Below, one piece after another: positions 1 to 8,434 of a DNA stretch of 64,000 nucleotides (positions are counted from its first letter, which is position 1; every line of letters starts with the position of its first letter). The notes under the pieces were generated by a model. That model saw only the letters and a list, made by a program, of their open reading frames with translations, made no database searches and had not been told where the DNA came from. A program made the position numbers and the translations under genes. Source of the DNA: DATJKD01 sp963728295 (lineage in GTDB: Bacteria > Pseudomonadota > Gammaproteobacteria > Steroidobacterales > Steroidobacteraceae); contig CAVSKB010000024.1 in NCBI GenBank assembly GCA_963728295.1, positions 94,684-158,683 on the forward strand, in the 5' to 3' direction.

Positions 1-914
1 GTACGCCCGGGATGGTGAGCGAGGTTTCCGCGACGTTGGTGGCCAGGATGACCCGCTGCGCCGTGTGCGGCGCGAAGATCCGCTCCTGCTCCGCCGATCG
101 ACAGCCGCGAGTAGAGCGGCAACAGCTCGCGTCCGCCCGGCGCCTCGCGCCGCAGCAGCTCGAGCGCCTCCTGTATCTGCCGCTCACCCGGCAGGAAAAC
201 GAGCGTATCGCCGATGATCCCGCGCCCATCGAGCGCGAGCTCCGCTGCAGCGCGCTCCACCGCTCCTGCGAGCGGTGACGGCGATTCGTCGTCGGGATCG
301 ATCGGTCGGTAGCGGACCTCGACCGGATGACTGCGTCCCTCGACCTCGATGACGGGCGCGCCACCGAAATACTCGGCGAAGCGCCGCGTCTCGATGGTCG
401 CGGACGTGACCACGACCCGAAGGTCGGGGCGGCGGGTCATCAGGCGCCGGCAGATTCCGAGGAGAAAATCGAGATTGAGGTTGCGCTCGTGCGCTTCGTC
501 GAGAATCAGCGTGTCGTAGCGCGTGAGCCAGGGATCGCGCTCGAGCTCGCGCAGCAGGACGCCGTCGGTCATCAGCTTTATCAGCGTGCGCGGGCTCGTG
601 CGATCGACGAACCGGACCTGGTAGCCGACCAGCTCGCCGAGCGGCGAGCCGAGCTCGGTCGCGAGGCGGCTGGCGAGTGCGTGGGCCGCGATGCGGCGCG
701 GCTGCGTGTGCCCGATCATGCCGTCGACGCCGCGGCCGAGCTCGAGGCAGATACGCGGTATCTGCGTGCTCTTGCCACTGCCCGTGGCCCCGCTCACGAT
801 GACGACCGGAGAGGCGGCGATTGCAGCGGCGATCTCGGCGCGCTGCGCGTAAACCGGCAGGCTCTCGTCGTAGCGGATCGGCGGCACCGAGGCGCGACGC
901 GCCTCCAGCCTCAA
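1..914 (-). CDS. hrpA: ATP-dependent RNA helicase HrpA (DEAH box), N-terminal part, cut by window edge
   Basis: N-terminal part of a DEAH-box helicase of the HrpA family, which unwinds RNA and acts in mRNA processing and ribosome rescue in enterics. Visible motifs in order are Walker A GATGSGKST, the TQPRRIAA block, DEAH inside LILDEAHERNLN, VVTSATI (motif III), and the start of the C-terminal RecA lobe (VFLPGERQI, then TNVAETSLTIPG). The last stretch is reached only after dropping one extra G near position 97, so the frame is broken there, probably a sequencing error. The likely start is a TTG at 914 forming a TTGA overlap with the mazG stop; a GTG at 941 inside mazG is an alternative. The C-terminal half lies outside the window. 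Confidence 0.85.
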   Translation of the reverse strand, partial: MRLEARRASVPPIRYDESLPVYAQRAEIAAAIAASPVVIVSGATGSGKSTQIPRICLELGRGVDGMIGHTQPRRIAAHALASRLATELGSPLGELVGYQVRFVDRTSPRTLIKLMTDGVLLRELERDPWLTRYDTLILDEAHERNLNLDFLLGICRRLMTRRPDLRVVVTSATIETRRFAEYFGGAPVIEVEGRSHPVEVRYRPIDPDDESPSPLAGAVERAAAELALDGRGIIGDTLVFLPGERQIQEALELLRREAPGGRELLPLYSRLSIGGAGADLRAAHGAAGHPGHQRRGNLAHHPGR

Positions 915-1687
915 CCGTGTTGCCGCTTCGCTCGTTCCCACAAGCTCTCGAGCTCCGCCGGCGTGGCCTCGGCAGCACCGCGACCTTCGGCCGCGAGCGC
1001 CCGCTCGATGCCCCCGAACCGCTCCTCGAATTTACGGCAGGCGGAACGCAGGCAGGTCTCGGGATCGAGCCCGAGATGCCGCGCGAGCTGTGCCGCGGTG
1101 AAAAGCAGATCCCCGAGTTCCTCGCCCGCCTGCGACGTTCCCTGCGAGGCGAGCGCGGTATCGAGCTCGGCCAGCTCCTCGCGCAACTTGTCGAGCACAC
1201 CCGCGGGACTTGGCCAGTCGAAACCCACGCGCCCGGCCCGCTGGCCGAGCTTGCCCGCCCGTGTGAGCGCGGGAAGGCCGACGGCTACGCCGTCGAGCGC
1301 GCCGCTGCCGCCGCTCGCGGCGCGCTCGCGCGCCTTCTGCGCCTCCCAGGCTGTCGATACCTGCACGGCACTCTCCACGCGTGCCTCGCCAAAGACGTGC
1401 GGGTGACGCCGTTCGAGCTTGTCGCATATCGAATCGACGACGTCGTCGAAGGCGAAAGCGCCCGCCTCCTCGGCGATCCGGGCCTGGCATACGACCTGGA
1501 ACAGCAGGTCGCCGAGCTCGTCACGCACGTGCCGGGAGTCGCCCTCGCGGATGGCGTCCTCGAGCTCGTATGCCTCCTCGATCGTGTGCGGGGCGATGCT
1601 CGCCCAGGTCTGCTCGCGATCCCAGGGACAGCCGCGCTCGGGATCACGCAGCCGCCGCATTATTTCGAGCAGGCGCCCTATCGCCAC
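911..1687 (-). CDS. mazG: Nucleoside triphosphate pyrophosphohydrolase MazG
   Basis: 258 residues, the usual length of two-domain MazG, which hydrolyses (d)NTPs to monophosphates and pyrophosphate in the cytoplasm. The N-terminal domain shows the MazG start LLEIMRRLRDPERGCPWDRE followed by the E-E-x-Y-E-L metal-binding helix (TIEEAYELEDAI) and DELGDLLFQVV. The second domain repeats the pattern with LREELAELDTAL and EELGDLLFTAAQLARHL. The gene sits in a tight minus-strand group with a Nudix hydrolase and fumC upstream and hrpA downstream (4-base overlap). The neighbouring Nudix gene suggests a nucleotide-pool housekeeping role, which is inference. Confidence 0.95.
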   Translation of the reverse strand: MAIGRLLEIMRRLRDPERGCPWDREQTWASIAPHTIEEAYELEDAIREGDSRHVRDELGDLLFQVVCQARIAEEAGAFAFDDVVDSICDKLERRHPHVFGEARVESAVQVSTAWEAQKARERAASGGSGALDGVAVGLPALTRAGKLGQRAGRVGFDWPSPAGVLDKLREELAELDTALASQGTSQAGEELGDLLFTAAQLARHLGLDPETCLRSACRKFEERFGGIERALAAEGRGAAEATPAELESLWERAKRQHG

Positions 1688-1690
1688 GAG

Positions 1691-2356
1691 TCAGGTCCCT
1701 GTCAGCAGGTCAGCGAACGACACGAGCATCCCGGCAGTCGCACCCCAGATGCGTCGGCCCTGCCACGGGATGTCCCAGCTCGTGAACGACTGACCGCCAA
1801 TGCGTCGCGTTGTCGGTACGTGGTTGCGGCGGTCGAGCAGGAACTCGAGCGGCGCTTCGAAGGTATCGTCGACTTCCGTCCGGTCGAGCCTGAGCTCGAA
1901 TCCGGGCGTCACGTAGGCGACAACCGGTGTCACGACGAAGCCGGAGATGACCAGATGATCGTGCAGATAGCCGACGCGGCGGAGCCGTTCGCCCGGCAGT
2001 CCGATCTCCTCCTGCGCCTCGCGTACCGCCGCTTCCCACGCTCCAGCGTCGGCGTGCTCGATCCGCCCGCCTGGGAAGCTCACCTGGCCCGGGTGGTTCG
2101 TGAGCTGCGCCGAGCGCTGCGTGAACAGCACGGTGAGCCCATCCGGCCGGTCGACCAGAGGAACCAACACAGCGGCACGCGCCCAGATTTTCGGCAGATA
2201 CTGCCGCAGCTCCTGCGCGGTGCCGTGGGTCTGCGCCAGCCCGGCAATCAGCGCGGAATCGGGGCTGCCGCTGCCCGCCTCGCGTTGCAGCCGCTGCTCG
2301 ATTCGCTCGCGCAGGCCCGGGCCGACTGGCGCCACATGCTGTGCCTGCTCAGTCAC
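1691..2356 (-). CDS. Nudix hydrolase, CoA pyrophosphatase (NudL/YeaB-like)
   Basis: 221-residue Nudix protein. The Nudix box is complete: GG(x5)E...REAQEEIGL with the Mg-binding REXXEE core. The residues before it (VLFTQRSAQLTNHPGQVSFPGG) match the LRxHxGQVSFPGG-type signature of the CoA/acyl-CoA pyrophosphatase subfamily (UPF0035), so NudL-like is the best assignment. The known reaction of this group is cleavage of CoA to 4'-phosphopantetheine and 3',5'-ADP. Its ATG overlaps the fumC stop (ATGA at 2353-2356) and only 3 bases separate it from mazG, so the three are probably cotranscribed. Confidence 0.88.
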   Translation of the reverse strand: MTEQAQHVAPVGPGLRERIEQRLQREAGSGSPDSALIAGLAQTHGTAQELRQYLPKIWARAAVLVPLVDRPDGLTVLFTQRSAQLTNHPGQVSFPGGRIEHADAGAWEAAVREAQEEIGLPGERLRRVGYLHDHLVISGFVVTPVVAYVTPGFELRLDRTEVDDTFEAPLEFLLDRRNHVPTTRRIGGQSFTSWDIPWQGRRIWGATAGMLVSFADLLTGT

Positions 2357-3753
2357 TCGTGCCGCCCTGGCACGCCGCCACGCGTGAGCGTCGCAGGATC
2401 GAGGAGTTTGGCCAGCTGTTCCTCGGTGAGATCGGTCATCTCGGCCGCGACTTCCCGGATCGGCCGGCCCTCGGCATACGCCTTCTTGGCGATCGCGGCG
2501 CCCTTCTCGTACCCGATCACGGGGTTGAGCGCGGTAACCAGCATCGGATTGCGATCGAGCGTCTCGGCGATGTGGCGCGCGTGCACAACGAAGCCGGCGA
2601 TCGCGCTGCGGGCGAGCGTGCGCGAGCCGTTGGCCAGCAGCTCGATGCTCTGCAGCAGGTTGTAGACGATCACCGGCTGCATGACGTTGAGCTGGAAGTT
2701 GCCGGACTGACCGGCGACGGCGATGGTGACGTCGTTACCGAGCACCTGTGCCGCGACCATGGCGACCGCCTCCGGAACGACCGGGTTCACCTTGCCGGGC
2801 ATGATGCTGCTGCCGGGTTGCAGTGCTGGCAGCGCGATCTCGCCAAGACCCGCGAGCGGTCCGCTGTTCATCCAGCGCAGGTCGTTGGTGATCTTCATCA
2901 GGCACACGGCGATGGTTCGCAGCTGGCCGGACACCTCGACCGCCGTTTCCTGGGAGGCGAGCGCTGCAAAGAAATCGCGGCTGGGGCGCAGATCGAGGGA
3001 GGTCTGCCGCGAGAGTAGCGCGGCGACGCGGGCGCCGAAGCCGGCGGGCGCATTAATGCCGCTACCGATCGCCGTACCGCCCTGCGCAAGCGCGTGCAGC
3101 CGGGGACGGCAGGAGTTCAGACGTACGACGCAATCCTCGACCTGCGTGCGCCAGGCACCGAGTTCCTGGCCGAACGTGAGTGGCATCGCGTCCATCAGGT
3201 GAGTGCGGCCTGTCTTGACGATGTCGGCGATGTCGGCGGACTTGCGGCTGATCGTCGCGGACAGCTCCTTGAGGGCCGGCAGGAGCTGTTCGGCGATGGC
3301 AAGCGCGGCGGAGAGGTGAATCGCGGTCGGGAACACGTCGTTGCTGCTCTGGCTGCAGTTGACGTGATCGTTCGGGTGCACGGCGATCCCGTCGGCGTAA
3401 CGGCTCGCGAGCCGCGCGATCACCTCATTGGCGTTCATGTTGCTACTGGTGCCCGAGCCGGTCTGGAAGACGTCGACCGGGAAATGCGCATCGTGGCGGC
3501 CTTCGGCGACCTCGAGCGCGGCTTTCTGTATCGCGAACGCACGCACGCGGTCGAGCTCGTTGAGCTCGAGGTTGGCGCCCGCAGCCGCCCACTTCACGAG
3601 CCCGAGCGCCCGGATGAACCCGCGCGGCATCGAGAGCCCGCTGATCGGGAAGTTCTGCACGGCGCGCTGCGTTTGCGCGCCCCAGAGGGCATCGGCGGGC
3701 ACTCGCAGCTCGCCCATGCTGTCGCGTTCCACGCGAAACCCATCGCTCGCCAT
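2353..3753 (-). CDS. fumC: Fumarate hydratase, class II
   Basis: Class II (iron-independent) fumarase, about 466 residues, converting fumarate to L-malate in the TCA cycle. Typical blocks are present: GELRVPADALWGAQTQRAVQ near the N-terminus, TGSGTSSNMNANEV, HPNDHVNCSQSSND, GRTHLMDA with the catalytic His, and the superfamily signature GSSIMPGKVNP. The open frame extends 47 codons further upstream, but the ATG at 3753 is chosen because it gives the family-typical N-terminus and has an AGGAG site about 9 bases upstream. It is transcribed divergently from purB across 125 bases. Confidence 0.93.
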   Translation of the reverse strand: MASDGFRVERDSMGELRVPADALWGAQTQRAVQNFPISGLSMPRGFIRALGLVKWAAAGANLELNELDRVRAFAIQKAALEVAEGRHDAHFPVDVFQTGSGTSSNMNANEVIARLASRYADGIAVHPNDHVNCSQSSNDVFPTAIHLSAALAIAEQLLPALKELSATISRKSADIADIVKTGRTHLMDAMPLTFGQELGAWRTQVEDCVVRLNSCRPRLHALAQGGTAIGSGINAPAGFGARVAALLSRQTSLDLRPSRDFFAALASQETAVEVSGQLRTIAVCLMKITNDLRWMNSGPLAGLGEIALPALQPGSSIMPGKVNPVVPEAVAMVAAQVLGNDVTIAVAGQSGNFQLNVMQPVIVYNLLQSIELLANGSRTLARSAIAGFVVHARHIAETLDRNPMLVTALNPVIGYEKGAAIAKKAYAEGRPIREVAAEMTDLTEEQLAKLLDPATLTRGGVPGRHE

Positions 3754-3878
3754 GCGCTGGCGCTCCTGATGACCGGATCGGATTGACGTCGCGGAACCAG
3801 CTTCCGCGACTGTGAGCGCAGGCCCCGCTCGGAGGCCTGCGGTATTATCGCAAATCCTAGCATTCCCGGATGGCGTGC

Positions 3879-5246
3879 ATGAGCCTGACCCCACTCTCGG
3901 CGCTGTCGCCCGTCGACGGCCGCTACGCTTCGCGCTGCGCGGAGTTGCGCCGGATCTTCAGCGAGGAGGGTCTGATTCGCACCCGGGTGCGCGTCGAGGT
4001 GGCGTGGCTGCAGGCGCTCGCGAAGCATTCCGGCATCGCCGAGCTCAAGGGACTCGCCGCGCGGGATCTCGAGGTGCTGCAGGAGATCGTAGCCCGCTTC
4101 TCGACCACGGATGCGTCCGAGATCAAGCAGCTCGAGCGCGAAACCAACCACGACGTCAAGGCCGTCGAGTACTTTCTCAAGCGCCGGCTCGTGGCGCTTG
4201 AGGGCTGGGCCGGCCGGGTCGAATTCGTGCACTTCGCCTGTACCTCGGAGGACATCAACAACCTCGCCTACGCGCTCATGTGCCAGGAGGCCCGCGACCG
4301 CGTGCTGCTGCCGCGGATCCAGGCGCTGGTCGAGTCGCTGCGGGCGATGGCGCATGCGCACGCCGACGACGCGATGGTGTCTCGCACGCACGGACAGCCC
4401 GCCACGCCCACCACGCTCGGCAAGGAAATCGCCGTGTTCGTCCACCGCTTGCGCCAGCAGGCGGGCGGATTCGCTGCGGTGCCGATCCGAGGCAAATTCA
4501 ACGGCGCGGTCGGCAACTACAATGCGCACGTAGTGGCATATCCCGAGCCCGACTGGCCATTGACCGCCAGGCTCTTCGTCGAATCTCTGGGACTGGTCCA
4601 CAGCCCCTATACAACGCAGATCGAGCCGCACGACTGGATCGCGGAGTACTGCGATGCGCTTGCGCGCACCTGCAGCGTGCTGCTCGACCTGTGCCGGGAT
4701 TTCTGGGGCTACGTGTCGCTCGGATATTTCCGCCAGAAGGTCGTGGCGGGCGAAACCGGCTCTTCGACGATGCCCCACAAGGTCAACCCGATCGACTTCG
4801 AGAACGCTGAAGGCAACCTGGGGCTGGCCGGTGCGCTGCTGCGCTTCATGTCGGAGAAACTGCCCGTCTCGCGCTGGCAGCGCGACCTGAGCGACTCGAC
4901 CGTGCTGAGAAACCTGGGCGTAGCGCTCGCGCATGCGGACATCGCCGTGCAATCCATCGGTCGCGGGCTCTCGCGGCTCGACGTCGACACCGGTCGGATG
5001 GCGGCGGATCTGGAAGGTAACTGGGAGCTGCTCGCGGAACCGATCCAGACCATGATGCGCCGCTACGGGATCGCCGGGTCGTACGAGGATCTGAAGGCGC
5101 TGACCCGGGGTCGCAGCGTCGATGCCCGGACAATCGCGGATTTCATCGCCGGCTTGCCGATTCCCGACGAGGCACGCCGCCGGCTCACGGAACTGTCTCC
5201 TGCGCGCTACATCGGACTGGCGGCACGACTTGCGCGCGAGGTGTGA
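3879..5246 (+). CDS. purB: Adenylosuccinate lyase
   Basis: 455 residues, long (E. coli-type) PurB. It catalyses two steps of purine synthesis: SAICAR to AICAR, and adenylosuccinate to AMP. Family landmarks are LSPVDGRYASR at the N-terminus, TSEDINNLAYAL, SRTHGQPATPTTLGKE with the catalytic His, and the fumarase/aspartase signature GSSTMPHKVNPIDFEN. The ATG at 3879 is preferred over the one at 3870 because it matches the short N-terminus before LSPVDGRY in relatives. A long open frame on the opposite strand (3594-4952) is a composition shadow. nudJ and mnmA follow downstream, the order often seen in gammaproteobacteria. Confidence 0.95.
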   Translation: MSLTPLSALSPVDGRYASRCAELRRIFSEEGLIRTRVRVEVAWLQALAKHSGIAELKGLAARDLEVLQEIVARFSTTDASEIKQLERETNHDVKAVEYFLKRRLVALEGWAGRVEFVHFACTSEDINNLAYALMCQEARDRVLLPRIQALVESLRAMAHAHADDAMVSRTHGQPATPTTLGKEIAVFVHRLRQQAGGFAAVPIRGKFNGAVGNYNAHVVAYPEPDWPLTARLFVESLGLVHSPYTTQIEPHDWIAEYCDALARTCSVLLDLCRDFWGYVSLGYFRQKVVAGETGSSTMPHKVNPIDFENAEGNLGLAGALLRFMSEKLPVSRWQRDLSDSTVLRNLGVALAHADIAVQSIGRGLSRLDVDTGRMAADLEGNWELLAEPIQTMMRRYGIAGSYEDLKALTRGRSVDARTIADFIAGLPIPDEARRRLTELSPARYIGLAARLAREV

Positions 5247-5249
5247 TGC

Positions 5250-5952
5250 GCCGGGCTGACGCCGAAACGTGACGCAGTCGGCACGGCTCGCCTGGAACCC
5301 CCCGGTAAGATCGGTCCCGTCGCAGTACTACCGCAGTACCGCGGCACCGGGATCGGCGGCGCGATGATCGGCGACCTGGTGGATCTGGCACGGACGGAGG
5401 TCGGAATCCCGCATCGGCGAATGGTCCTGCGGATCGGGTACCGGGATGAAGAACAAGCTGAACGTCACAGGAACACGGAGCATCCTCACGACCGTCGATG
5501 AATACCGCGCGGCGGTCGCCGAAATTGCCACGCGCGCACAACGCGGTCTCGCAATCTACACGCCAGACCTCGAACCACAGCTCTACGATCACGACCTGTT
5601 TCTCGAGCCGATGAAGCGGCTCGTGCTGGCGCGCAGCCATGCGCGCGTGCGAGTACTCATCTCGGATCCCGGCCGGGTCGTGCGTGAGGGCAATCGCTTC
5701 CTGCAGATGGCGAGGCGGCTCACGAGCTATCTGGATCTGCGCAACGTCTCGTCCGAGTTTCGCGGCAACCCGTGCGCCTTCATCGTGGCCGACGACCGGG
5801 CGATCGCGTACCGGCAGCAGGCCTCGCGCTGGGACGGCATCGTCGATTTCGACGACGTCAACGTCGTGCGCCGGTACATGACGTACTTCGACGAGGCCTG
5901 GGTCGGCAGCGTGATCCAGCCCGAGCTGCGCGCGACCGCGATCGACTTCTAG
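5250..5952 (+). pseudogene. Decayed GNAT acetyltransferase fused to a C-terminal PLD-like domain
   Basis: Starting right after purB, the plus strand encodes a partial GNAT domain: TARLEPPGKIGPVAVLPQYR then GTGIGG, the acetyl-CoA-binding Q/RxxGxG/A loop. It jumps directly to GIPHRRMVLRIG, the block that normally ends a GNAT domain. The N-terminal half and about 35 residues between these blocks are missing, and no start codon precedes it. One frame away an open frame begins at 5446 (168 residues, IYTPDLEPQLYDHDLFLEPM...). From memory of such fusions this is the C-terminal half of a GNAT protein with a phospholipase-D-like domain. The C-terminal part may still be translated from the ATG at 5446, but the acetyltransferase cannot be functional as written. 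Confidence 0.6.
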
Positions 5953-5982
5953 AATCAATCGCCCTCCTGCCTATAATGACCG

Positions 5983-6465
5983 ATGGTCTGGAAGCCGGAT
6001 GTGACGGTGGCGGCCGTCGCCGAACGCGACGGTAAGTTCCTGCTGGTCGAGGAGCGCGCAAGCGGTCGCCTGGTTCTCAACCAGCCCGCCGGCCATCTCG
6101 AGGACGGCGAAAATTTTCTCGATGCGGTCGTGCGCGAAACCTTCGAGGAATCCGGCTGGCGATTCCGGCCGGATACAATCGTCGGAGTCTATCTCTGGCG
6201 GCCGGACGCGACGGGCCGCAGCTTCCTGCGGGTCGCGTTCAGCGGCGCACTCGAGGCCTGCGAGTCGCCGCGGCCCCCGGATCGCGCCATCCTGAGGCTG
6301 CGCTGGCTGACCCGTGCGCAGCTCGCGGACCCGGCGCTGCACCTGCGCAGCCCTCTGGTTCTTCGTTGCGTCGACGACTATGTCGCGGGCATCCGGTATC
6401 CCTGCTCCCTGATAAGCCACCTGGACCCGGGAGCTCCCGCGTCGCTCGCCGCCGCGAGCGGCTGA
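5983..6465 (+). CDS. nudJ: Nudix phosphatase NudJ-like
   Basis: 160-residue Nudix hydrolase located directly upstream of mnmA, the conserved position of nudJ. The Nudix box is complete: GHLEDGENFLDAVVRETFEE followed by SGW. NudJ of E. coli hydrolyses hydroxymethylpyrimidine pyrophosphate and various nucleoside di- and triphosphates; substrate here is inferred from synteny. The ATG lies 6 bases after a perfect TATAAT (5972-5977) with no ribosome-binding site between them, which suggests a leaderless or nearly leaderless transcript. mnmA follows after 27 bases. Confidence 0.82.
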   Translation: MVWKPDVTVAAVAERDGKFLLVEERASGRLVLNQPAGHLEDGENFLDAVVRETFEESGWRFRPDTIVGVYLWRPDATGRSFLRVAFSGALEACESPRPPDRAILRLRWLTRAQLADPALHLRSPLVLRCVDDYVAGIRYPCSLISHLDPGAPASLAAASG

Positions 6466-6492
6466 ACCACCTCGACCCACTATAATCCGCGC

Positions 6493-7605
6493 ATGAGCGC
6501 GGACCGCGTAGTGGTGGGCATCTCCGGCGGCGTAGATTCCGCGGTCGCCGCGGCGCTGCTCGTACGCGAAGGACGCGAGGTTCACGCGCTCTTCATGCGC
6601 AACTGGGACGACGACGACGGCTACTGCACCGCCGCCGCGGATCTGCAGGACGCGCGCCGGGTCTGCGAGGATCTCGGCATTCCGCTTCACGTCGTGAATT
6701 TCGCTGCCGAGTATCGCGAGCGGGTGTTCGGTCATTTCCTCGACGAGCTCGCGGCCGGTCGGACCCCTAACCCGGACGTCGCCTGCAACCGCGAGATCAA
6801 GTTCGGTGTCTGCCTCACGCACGCGCGCCGGCTGGGCGCCGTGCGATTCGCCACGGGACACTATGCCCGCCTCGACTCCGCGCAGGGCGGTCCGCGGCTC
6901 AAGCGCGCCGCGGACCGCTCCAAGGACCAGAGCTATTTCCTGCACACGGTGTCGGCCGAGGCGTTCGCCAACTGCGAGTTTCCCGTTGGCGACCTCTCCA
7001 AGACCGAAGTGCGACGTCTGGCGCGCGAATTCGCACTCCCCGTGCACGACAAGCGCGACAGCACCGGTATCTGTTTCATCGGCGAACGACCCTTTGGCGA
7101 GTTCCTTGCGCAGTACCTCCCGGCACAGCCGGGTCCGATCGAGACGCCCGGGGGCACACGCCTCGGCACGCATCGCGGGCTCATGTACTACACGCTGGGT
7201 CAGCGCCAGGGACTCGCGCTCGGCGGTGTGCGCGGTGCGGCCGAGGCGCCGTGGTACGTCGCCGCCAAGGACCTGGACGGCAACCGGCTCGTCGTGGTGC
7301 AGGACGCCGCGCACCCGTTGCTGACGAGCGATGAGCTTCGCACCGAGGTCGCGCACTGGATCACCGGATCCCCGCCCGCACTCCGCTTCCGCTGCACCGT
7401 CAAGCTTCGATATCGGCAGGCGGATCAGCCGTGCGAGACGACCGTGCTCGCCGACGGTCGCTGCGATGTGCGAATGTCGACTCCGCAGCGCGCGGTCACG
7501 CCCGGCCAATCGGCCGTCTTCTATGACGGTGATGTGTGCCTTGGCGGCGCGGTGATCGCGTCGACTTCGCAGCGGGGCACCTCGGGGGTTGTGCGCAGCG
7601 CCTGA
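6493..7605 (+). CDS. mnmA: tRNA-specific 2-thiouridylase MnmA
   Basis: 370 residues, normal length. MnmA adenylates and thiolates U34 of tRNA Lys, Glu and Gln using sulfur relayed by the Tus proteins. Visible are the PP-loop GISGGVDSAVAAALL, the FMRNWDDDDGYC block, the first catalytic Cys in PDVACNREIKF, and the second in DSTGICFIGERPF, plus the C-terminal GQRQGLALGG and ITGSPPALRFRCTVKLRYRQ regions. A TATAAT at 6481-6486 lies exactly 6 bases before the ATG, again predicting a leaderless message. Confidence 0.96.
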   Translation: MSADRVVVGISGGVDSAVAAALLVREGREVHALFMRNWDDDDGYCTAAADLQDARRVCEDLGIPLHVVNFAAEYRERVFGHFLDELAAGRTPNPDVACNREIKFGVCLTHARRLGAVRFATGHYARLDSAQGGPRLKRAADRSKDQSYFLHTVSAEAFANCEFPVGDLSKTEVRRLAREFALPVHDKRDSTGICFIGERPFGEFLAQYLPAQPGPIETPGGTRLGTHRGLMYYTLGQRQGLALGGVRGAAEAPWYVAAKDLDGNRLVVVQDAAHPLLTSDELRTEVAHWITGSPPALRFRCTVKLRYRQADQPCETTVLADGRCDVRMSTPQRAVTPGQSAVFYDGDVCLGGAVIASTSQRGTSGVVRSA

Positions 7606-7624
7606 CGCCGCTGCCCCTGGTGTC

Positions 7625-8434
7625 ATGCTGCCGCAACCCGCTCTTCCCGCCGTCCTCATGTTCTGGCATGGCCCCCCGCTGTCGCGGCTGGAGCGCTTGT
7701 GCATGAGCTCGTTTATTGCCAACGGTCATGGGGTGCATCTGCACGTGTACGACGAACCGGCGCGTGTGCCGCCCGGCGTGACGCTCATGGATGCAGCGGA
7801 CGTGCTGCCGCGCCGCCATCTGTTTGCTCACGCCGCCTCAGGCTCATTCGCGCTGTTTGCCGACTGGTTCCGCTATCGTCTCCTGCATGACAAGGGCGGC
7901 CTGTGGGTGGACACCGACGTCGTGTGCCTCAAGCCATTCGATCACGGCGGCGAGGAGATCTTCGCGTGGCAGGACTCGCTCGTGATCAACAACGCCGTGC
8001 TTGGCCTGTCGCGTGGTCACAAGCTCGCGCAATGGATGGCGGAGCGCTGTGAGCGGCCAAACCGCTTCGCTCCATACGACTCACTGAAGGCAAGACGTCG
8101 CAAACTCACGCGCATGCTGCTACCGGGCTCGCCCCGCAAGCAGCTGCGATGGGGAGAAACCGGGCCTCAAGGCTTCACGGAGGCCGCGCGCCATCTCGGA
8201 TATGCGACGCGCGCGCTGCCGTTCTGGCACTTCTATCCGATTCACTATCTCAACTGGTATGCCGCTTTCGATACGACGCTGCGCGACAACGCAGGTTTCG
8301 TCGGCTCGAGCTATGGGTTGCATCTGTGGAACGAAATGACACGCCGGCAACCGCTGTTCGACAAAAATGCGCACTTCAGCCCGGAGTCGCTGTTCGAGCG
8401 GCTGTGTGCGCGCTTTCTCACCAGCGATAGCTGA
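7625..8434 (+). CDS. Glycosyltransferase with DXD motif (Gly_transf_sug / capsular polysaccharide type)
   Basis: About 269 residues from the ATG at 7625, which starts just before the typical PAVLMFWHGPPLSRLERL block. A GTG/ATG further upstream would overlap mnmA and is not favoured. The motif GGLWVDTDVVCLKP holds the DXD metal/nucleotide-sugar site of the Och1/TcdB-like (GT32-type) families, preceded by FADWFRYRLLHDKGG. The late LHLWNEM is also typical. It is a cytoplasmic or membrane-associated sugar transferase; the sugar is unknown. It runs tail to tail into the Wzi-like gene with a 17-base overlap and starts a small polysaccharide group. Confidence 0.78.
   Translation: MLPQPALPAVLMFWHGPPLSRLERLCMSSFIANGHGVHLHVYDEPARVPPGVTLMDAADVLPRRHLFAHAASGSFALFADWFRYRLLHDKGGLWVDTDVVCLKPFDHGGEEIFAWQDSLVINNAVLGLSRGHKLAQWMAERCERPNRFAPYDSLKARRRKLTRMLLPGSPRKQLRWGETGPQGFTEAARHLGYATRALPFWHFYPIHYLNWYAAFDTTLRDNAGFVGSSYGLHLWNEMTRRQPLFDKNAHFSPESLFERLCARFLTSDS

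Noticed and set aside
3594..4952. 452-codon minus-strand open frame across purB
   Set aside because: Antisense shadow of purB; the fumC start at 3753 lies inside its end and explains the recognisable tail.
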